The translations under genes were made by a program, and so were the position numbers. Positions 59,266-64,000 of a DNA stretch of 64,000 bases are shown in pieces (position 1 is the stretch's first letter; every line of letters starts with the position of its first letter). Under the pieces are notes generated by a model. That model made no database searches, had not been told where the DNA came from, and saw only the letters and a list, made by a program, of their open reading frames with translations. The DNA is from JAYPWI01 sp038135065. GTDB taxonomy: Bacteria; Actinomycetota; Acidimicrobiia; Acidimicrobiales; Poriferisodalaceae. The DNA is taken from contig JAYPWI010000005.1 of the NCBI GenBank assembly GCA_038135065.1, positions 74,051 to 138,050 of the forward strand, written 5' to 3'.

Positions 59266-59955
59266 ATGGGAGAGATGGTCACCTTTGCAAGCAATGGACA
59301 CGATGCCCGGGGGCACCTGGCCATACCCGACAGCGGTTCAGGGCCGGGACTGCTCGTCATCCAGGAATGGTGGGGGCTCAACGACCAGATGAAGGGGGTG
59401 GCCGACATGCTGGCCACCCAGGGATTCGTGGCTCTGGCCCCCGACCTCTATCACGGCGAACTGGCCGGCCACGACGAGATGGACAAGGCCGGGGAGTTGA
59501 TGACCAACCTGCCCCCCGAACGGGCTGCCCGCGACATGAGCGGTGCCGTCGACTACCTGGTGAGCCACGACGCCACGACCGGTGACGGGGTCGGGGTGAT
59601 CGGGTTCTGCATGGGCGGGCTGCTCAGCTTCATGATCGCCGCTCAGCGGGGCGACGCGGTGAAGGCAGCCGTGCCCTTCTACGGCTTTCCCCAAGGGGAC
59701 GGGGAACCCGACTGGTCCGGTCTCACCGCCGCCATCCGGGGCCACATGTCGAACCCCGACGACTTCTTTCCCCCCGAGGCAGCCACCGACCTCGGTGCTC
59801 GGCTGCGGGCCATGGGCAAGGATGTAGAGATCACCATCCACGACGCCGGACACGCCTTCATGAACGAGACCGACGCCATCGGCACCTACGACCCCGACCT
59901 GGCCGCCACCCTGTGGCCCCAGGTCGTCGGATTCCTCCACGATCAACTGGGATGA
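59266..59955 (+). CDS. Dienelactone hydrolase family protein
   Basis: A 229-residue hydrolase. The catalytic Cys is in GFCMGG and the His is in DAGHAFMNE, with QEWWGLN near the N-terminus; these are the family markers. It opens a dienelactone or a related lactone. A MBL-fold hydrolase gene starts 22 bases after the stop. The operon of two hydrolases suggests handling of a ring-cleavage product. Confidence 0.88.
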   Translation: MGEMVTFASNGHDARGHLAIPDSGSGPGLLVIQEWWGLNDQMKGVADMLATQGFVALAPDLYHGELAGHDEMDKAGELMTNLPPERAARDMSGAVDYLVSHDATTGDGVGVIGFCMGGLLSFMIAAQRGDAVKAAVPFYGFPQGDGEPDWSGLTAAIRGHMSNPDDFFPPEAATDLGARLRAMGKDVEITIHDAGHAFMNETDAIGTYDPDLAATLWPQVVGFLHDQLG

Positions 59956-59977
59956 CCTTCACAGGAGCAACGAACTC

Positions 59978-60862
59978 ATGAGCGACGACACCACCCTCAC
60001 CTGGACCATCGGCGAGGCCACTATCACCTCGGTGGCCGAATCCGAGACCCCCACCTCCCCGAAGTTCATGTTCGAGGGTGTGAGCCGGGGCGACGTGCTG
60101 CGTCGGGCCGAATCGGCACCCTGGTTGATCCCCAACTTCGTGAGCGAGGAGGGCTACCTCCTGCAGAAGATCCACTGCTGCATCATCGAGGTCGGCGACT
60201 ACCGGATCGCCGTCGACACCTGCATCGGCAACGACAAGCAGCGATCGAACCCCTTCTGGCACCAACAGCAGGGGCCCTTCCTCGACGATCTGGAAGCCGC
60301 CGGCTACCCACCCGGGTCGATCACCCACGTGATCTGCACCCACCTCCACGTCGATCACGTGGGGTGGAACACCCGACTGGTCGACGGCGAATGGGTGCCC
60401 ACCTTCCCCAATGCCGAGTACCTCTTCGTCCGCAGCGAGTACGACCATTGGGAAGCCACCGAAGACCTGTTCGGGGACCCCGTGTTCGGTGATTCGGTCG
60501 CTCCCATCACCGAGGCCGGGCTGGCCTCACTCGTCGACGCTGACCACCAGATCTGCGACGAGGTCGGCTTCCAGCCGACCCCGGGCCATACCCCGGGCCA
60601 TATCTCGGTGGTTGTCTCCTCGGGCGGGAAGCGGGCCATCATCACGGGCGACATGGCCCATCACCCCATGCAGCTGGCCGATCCCGATCTGTCATCGGCC
60701 TTCGACACCGACAGCGACGCAGCCCGAGCCACCCGTCATGAGGTGTTCCCCGGCTGGGCCGACGGTGACACCCTGGTCATCGGCACCCACTTCGGGACAC
60801 CGACGGGAGGCATCATGGTCGCCGACCCGGCAACCGGCGGGTACCGGCTCGAACTGGAGTGA
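59978..60862 (+). CDS. Metallo-beta-lactamase-fold hydrolase
   Basis: A 294-residue MBL hydrolase with CTHLHVDHVGW as the zinc motif, TPGHTPGHISV as the later His, and the bridging Asp in TGDMAHHP. Relatives include quorum-quenching lactonases and other hydrolases. It has no signal peptide. The ATG follows AGGAGCAACGA-type sequence. Substrate unknown; it is the second gene of the hydrolase pair. Confidence 0.85.
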   Translation: MSDDTTLTWTIGEATITSVAESETPTSPKFMFEGVSRGDVLRRAESAPWLIPNFVSEEGYLLQKIHCCIIEVGDYRIAVDTCIGNDKQRSNPFWHQQQGPFLDDLEAAGYPPGSITHVICTHLHVDHVGWNTRLVDGEWVPTFPNAEYLFVRSEYDHWEATEDLFGDPVFGDSVAPITEAGLASLVDADHQICDEVGFQPTPGHTPGHISVVVSSGGKRAIITGDMAHHPMQLADPDLSSAFDTDSDAARATRHEVFPGWADGDTLVIGTHFGTPTGGIMVADPATGGYRLELE

Positions 60863-60880
60863 GTTCGCTCCCCGGCTGAC

Positions 60881-62107
60881 TCAGCTGCGGGGCACGTCGA
60901 TCCAGGGGATGTCCTTGTCGATACGCGGCTCCCCCGGCAGACCGAGGACCTGCTCGCCGAGGATGTTCCGCATGATCTCGCTCGTGCCGCCCTCGATGGA
61001 GTTGGCTCGGACTCGCAGGAACCCGTGGCCCACTCCGCTGGAGGCACCGTCGACGCTGAGGTCCTCGGGGCGACGGAAGGTGTAGTCGTAGTCGACCTGA
61101 CCGGCCATGCCCATCATGTCCACGGCCGCAGTCATGATGGCCTGGTTCAACTCGGCGAAAGCGAGCTTGGCGATCGACATCTCGGGGCCCGGATTGCCAA
61201 CCCGTCGGTTCTGCCCGGCTCGGATGTTGGTGAACCGCATCACCTCGGACCTCACGTAGAGCGTCATGAGCCGGTCCCGGGTCACTGGGTCCTGACGATC
61301 GGGCGCCGTCTCCCCCCAGATCCGGGTCAGCACGGAAATGGGCCCGGATCCGGCCGCAGGAACCCCACCGCCCGAGCCGGTGCCGATGGCGTTCCGTTCA
61401 TTCATCAGGGTGGTCAGCGAGACCCGCCAGCCGTCTCCGATATCGCCGATCCGATTGGCATCGGGGACCCGGGCATCGGTCAGGTAGACCTCGTTGAACT
61501 CGGCCTCGCCGGTGATCTGGCGCAGGGGCCGCACCTCCACACCAGGGCTGTGCATGTCGACTGCGAAGTAGGTCATGCCCCGGTGCTTGGGCTGCTCGGG
61601 GTTGGTGCGGGTGACCAGCATCCCCCAGTCACCCAGGTGAGCCATGGTGTTCCACACCTTCTGCCCATTCACCACCCACTCGTCACCGTCCTGCACGGCC
61701 CGGGTGGCGAGGCCGGCGAAATCGCTCCCCGCTCCAGGCTCGCTGAACAGCTGACACCAGCGTTCCTCGCCGGTGAACATGGGGCGGAGGAATCGACGCT
61801 TCGCCTCCTCGGACCCGTGGGTGTGGATGGTCGGACCGGCGAGCTGCATGAAGAACATGGCCGGCTTGGCGGGGCGAGCGCCCGCTTCCCGCAGACGGGT
61901 GTCAGCATGGCGCTGCAGCCGCGGGTTGACCCCGAGGCCCCCGTGGCCCTGTTCGAAGTTGACCCAGGCCAATCCGTGGTCGAACTGGGCGCCCCGGAAC
62001 TCCTCGAAGCTCAGCGCGGTCGGGTCGTGGGCCCCGAGGAGGGCATCGATGGCAGCATCGACTGCTGCTACTTCGGCGTCGGTGTCGGTGATGACGGCGT
62101 CGGACAT
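60881..62107 (-). CDS. Acyl-CoA dehydrogenase
   Basis: A 408-residue dehydrogenase. The landmarks are FSEPGAGSDFAGL, VNGQKVWNTMAHL, and a C-terminus with IEGGTSEIMRNILGE. That GGTSEI form is typical of the FadE-type branch common in actinobacteria. ATG 62107 is used, with CACAAT 6 bases upstream as a weak -10. The enoyl-CoA hydratase gene lies 52 bases upstream on the same strand. Confidence 0.87.
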   Translation of the reverse strand: MSDAVITDTDAEVAAVDAAIDALLGAHDPTALSFEEFRGAQFDHGLAWVNFEQGHGGLGVNPRLQRHADTRLREAGARPAKPAMFFMQLAGPTIHTHGSEEAKRRFLRPMFTGEERWCQLFSEPGAGSDFAGLATRAVQDGDEWVVNGQKVWNTMAHLGDWGMLVTRTNPEQPKHRGMTYFAVDMHSPGVEVRPLRQITGEAEFNEVYLTDARVPDANRIGDIGDGWRVSLTTLMNERNAIGTGSGGGVPAAGSGPISVLTRIWGETAPDRQDPVTRDRLMTLYVRSEVMRFTNIRAGQNRRVGNPGPEMSIAKLAFAELNQAIMTAAVDMMGMAGQVDYDYTFRRPEDLSVDGASSGVGHGFLRVRANSIEGGTSEIMRNILGEQVLGLPGEPRIDKDIPWIDVPRS

Positions 62108-62159
62108 GGAGCCATTGTGCCCCAGGGTCAACGCCGGTGAGACACCGACGCCCCGATGT

Positions 62160-62987
62160 TCAGTACCGGGCTCCGTCGAAGCTCGGCTCCCGGCGTTGGA
62201 GGAAGGCATCGGCACCCTCGGCCATGTTGCGAGGGATCAGCACCCGCTGATGGTCTCGCTCGACATCGAGCTGATCGCTGAACGTCCGTGTGCCGGCGGT
62301 GGTGATCGCATCGCGGATGCGGGTCATCGCAGCAGGCGACGAGCGCACCAGGCGCTCGGTCACCTCCCCGACTGCGCGGTCGAGTTCCTCGTCGTCTACC
62401 GCCTGCCAGATCATGCCCCATTGCTCGGCCTGATCAGCGCTGAACCGGTCACCGAGGAGGGTGAGACCCAGGGCCCGAGCTCGACCGACCCGTGTGGGCA
62501 GGCTCCACGTGGTGCCCAGGTCGGGGCAGATGCCGAGACGCGGTCCGAAGGTCGCCACGAAGAAGGCCGAGCGGGCCGCAATGGTAATGTCGCAGGTCAA
62601 GGCAAGCCCGAGGCCGCCACCAGCGGCCACACCGTTCACCCTGGCCACAGTCGGAACAGGACAGTTGGCGATGGCCCGGATCGCCGGATTGAACACGTCG
62701 TCCATCCCCTGGACGGTCGACTCGGCTACCTCATCGGGAGTCCGTCCCCCCTCATCGGATGCGGCGTTGCGCAGATCGGCTCCCGAGCAGAATCCGCGCC
62801 CTTCCCCGGTCAAGACGACGACCCTCACCGCGCCGTCCTCGGCCACGAAGCCGAAGGCCGCCGAGAGGTCGGCCATAAGTTCGTCGTTCATCGAGTTGAG
62901 CGAGTCCGGCCGATCGAGAGTGATCCGGGCGATCCCCCGGTCGACCTCGTAGCGAACGGTTCCGTGCGGCGGCTGCGGTGAGGTCAT
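62160..62987 (-). CDS. Enoyl-CoA hydratase/isomerase
   Basis: A 275-residue crotonase. The oxyanion loops are GRGFCSGADLRN and NGVAAGGGLGLAL; the first catalytic Glu position is Gly, and the second carries Asp (GICPDLGTTW). It is therefore probably an isomerase or other crotonase rather than a standard hydratase. ATG 62987 with TATGGT 6 bases upstream. It probably forms a unit with the dehydrogenase at 60881. Confidence 0.83.
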   Translation of the reverse strand: MTSPQPPHGTVRYEVDRGIARITLDRPDSLNSMNDELMADLSAAFGFVAEDGAVRVVVLTGEGRGFCSGADLRNAASDEGGRTPDEVAESTVQGMDDVFNPAIRAIANCPVPTVARVNGVAAGGGLGLALTCDITIAARSAFFVATFGPRLGICPDLGTTWSLPTRVGRARALGLTLLGDRFSADQAEQWGMIWQAVDDEELDRAVGEVTERLVRSSPAAMTRIRDAITTAGTRTFSDQLDVERDHQRVLIPRNMAEGADAFLQRREPSFDGARY

Positions 62988-62993
62988 CGTCTC

Positions 62994-62999
62994 ACCATA
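62994..62999 (-). promoter_or_regulatory. Putative -10 of leaderless promoter (enoyl-CoA hydratase)
   Basis: TATGGT, 6 bases before ATG 62987. Confidence 0.5.
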
Positions 63000-63028
63000 G
63001 TCGTGGGTAACCGGGAGGATCTGCCCCG

Positions 63029-64000
63029 CTACCCGTCGCTCGCCGCGTCTGATGCAGCGACGCCGCGGACCGACAGGCGCTGCCAGGCCTGGCGGAGGGG
63101 CGGGAACCCACGACCGGGCACCGTTCGTCGCCAGACGAGAGCCACCGGATCGGTGACGGCCGCCCGGCTGACATCGGCCACCAGTTTCCGGAGGTTTCGC
63201 TCCCGCCACGCGAGGGCCGCACAGCGCAGATACCCATCGGCGAGGAGCACTCGGGCCACCCGACGCTCATCCGGATCTTGTCGTCGACGCAGCACTTCGC
63301 TGTACAGCAGAACGGTGCAACGCCAGTAGCGCTCGCCCTTGTTGTCCACGCCACCGGTCAGACGATCAGCATCGGCGTCGTCACTCATGACCACGGTGAC
63401 CCCGTTCACTGCGCATGAGGGAAGTTCAGCGAGGGCGAAATAGAAGAAATGGGTGTCATGCCTGCTCGACAACGCTGGCCAGAGCCCACCGACCCGCCAG
63501 AAGGCAGCGCGACGGATCACCGTGGCCTGCAACATCGTCGGCTGACAGCGCGCGGTGGCCCAGGCAATTCCGTCGACGCGCAATTCCCACGCCTGCTGAT
63601 CACCGACACCCGCGAGTTCGAACAAGCTGCCGCCACCTGCTGAGGGAGACCGCTGAACATCAGTGAAGTAGAGATCGGCGGCGCCCTTCGTCGCCTCAAT
63701 GGCCCGCCGTAGCGTAGACAGGTGATCGGGCGTCCACTCGTCGTCGGAATCCAGGAAGGCGATCCATTCCGTCGTCGAGTACTCGACCCCGAGATTGCGA
63801 GCCGCTGCGCCGCCAGCGTTGATCTGTCGAAGGTAGCGAACAGGCATGGGCCCATCGCCGAACGCGGCGACTACTTCGGCGGTGTTGTCAGTCGACCCAT
63901 CATCGACCACCACCACCTCGGACGGGAGTTCGCGCTGCGCCGCGACCGATGCGAGTGCTCGCGACAAGAGCCCGGCCCGATTGAAGGTTGGGATGACGAC
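63029..64000 (-). CDS. Family 2 glycosyltransferase, 5' end cut by the window
   Basis: At least 323 residues of a GT-A glycosyltransferase; the reading frame runs off the window edge with VVIPTFNRAGLLSRAL, the usual N-terminal strand, so only a few residues are missing. VVVDDGSTDNT and FLDSDDEW supply the nucleotide and DxD sites. The C-terminal 120 residues are basic and helical. It may belong to another glycan locus beyond the window. Confidence 0.88.
   Translation of the reverse strand, partial: VVIPTFNRAGLLSRALASVAAQRELPSEVVVVDDGSTDNTAEVVAAFGDGPMPVRYLRQINAGGAAARNLGVEYSTTEWIAFLDSDDEWTPDHLSTLRRAIEATKGAADLYFTDVQRSPSAGGGSLFELAGVGDQQAWELRVDGIAWATARCQPTMLQATVIRRAAFWRVGGLWPALSSRHDTHFFYFALAELPSCAVNGVTVVMSDDADADRLTGGVDNKGERYWRCTVLLYSEVLRRRQDPDERRVARVLLADGYLRCAALAWRERNLRKLVADVSRAAVTDPVALVWRRTVPGRGFPPLRQAWQRLSVRGVAASDAASDG

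Noticed and set aside
1..64000. CRISPR arrays, tRNA, rRNA or insertion sequences
   Set aside because: No spaced direct repeats, cloverleaf-like sequence, transposase motif or terminal inverted repeats were seen; a dedicated scan could still find a weak tRNA.

Overview
The window is 64 kb of very GC-rich, densely packed chromosomal DNA from an actinobacterium, most likely a member of the Acidimicrobiia or a close relative. The pointers are high-GC codon use with many GTG starts, F420-type luciferase-like, SCO6745-type and mycothiol-isomerase-like proteins, many acyl-CoA dehydrogenases, and secreted proteins with a repeat of the form GYWxxxxDGGxFxFG. This placement is inference from gene content. 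No rRNA, tRNA, CRISPR array, insertion sequence or prophage gene was seen, and no stretch over 300 bases lacks a gene. Three runs of exactly ten Ns (4401-4410, 23801-23810, 46093-46102) are assembly gaps, and each splits one gene.

Layout. 1-11.3 kb: a zinc alcohol dehydrogenase, a secreted GH3 hexosaminidase, a thioredoxin-NHL lipoprotein, O-acetylhomoserine sulfhydrylase with a CoA-binding protein, a secreted SGNH hydrolase with propeller-like repeats, and a DMSO/biotin-sulfoxide-reductase-type molybdoenzyme. 11.4-23.5 kb: one plus-strand run of ten overlapping or closely spaced genes that looks like an extracellular polysaccharide assembly locus. It holds a frameshifted phosphotransferase-like protein, a flippase, a GH16 lipoprotein, an orphan lipoprotein, a secreted propeller/FN3 protein, a Wzz-type protein fused to a P-loop domain that has lost its ATP motifs, an O-antigen ligase/polymerase, a GT2, a sulfotransferase and an Alg13-Alg14-like fusion.

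23.5-46.9 kb: acyl-CoA metabolism. Two tandem-domain CaiB/BaiF CoA-transferases, several acyl-CoA dehydrogenases and enoyl-CoA hydratases, a TetR-controlled biotin carboxylase set with an isovaleryl-type dehydrogenase, a CobW GTPase, a TauD-type dioxygenase, a shikimate-kinase-like protein and a RCK potassium channel. 47-63 kb: catabolic single genes and short operons (pentonate-type dehydratase, M20 amidohydrolase, SDR, alpha/beta hydrolases, MFS transporter, VOC proteins, acyl-CoA ligase, HpcH aldolase, dienelactone hydrolase, MBL hydrolase). The last gene is a GT2 cut by the window end.

Two expression habits recur. First, at least 14 genes have a TANNNT hexamer 6 or 7 bases before the start codon, as expected for leaderless transcripts; several fix start codons that differ from the longest ORF. 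Second, within operons 4-base ATGA/GTGA overlaps are very common (eleven cases), suggesting translational coupling. The least explained part is the polysaccharide locus, especially the nucleotide-binding-dead Wzz fusion and the two secreted proteins coupled to it.
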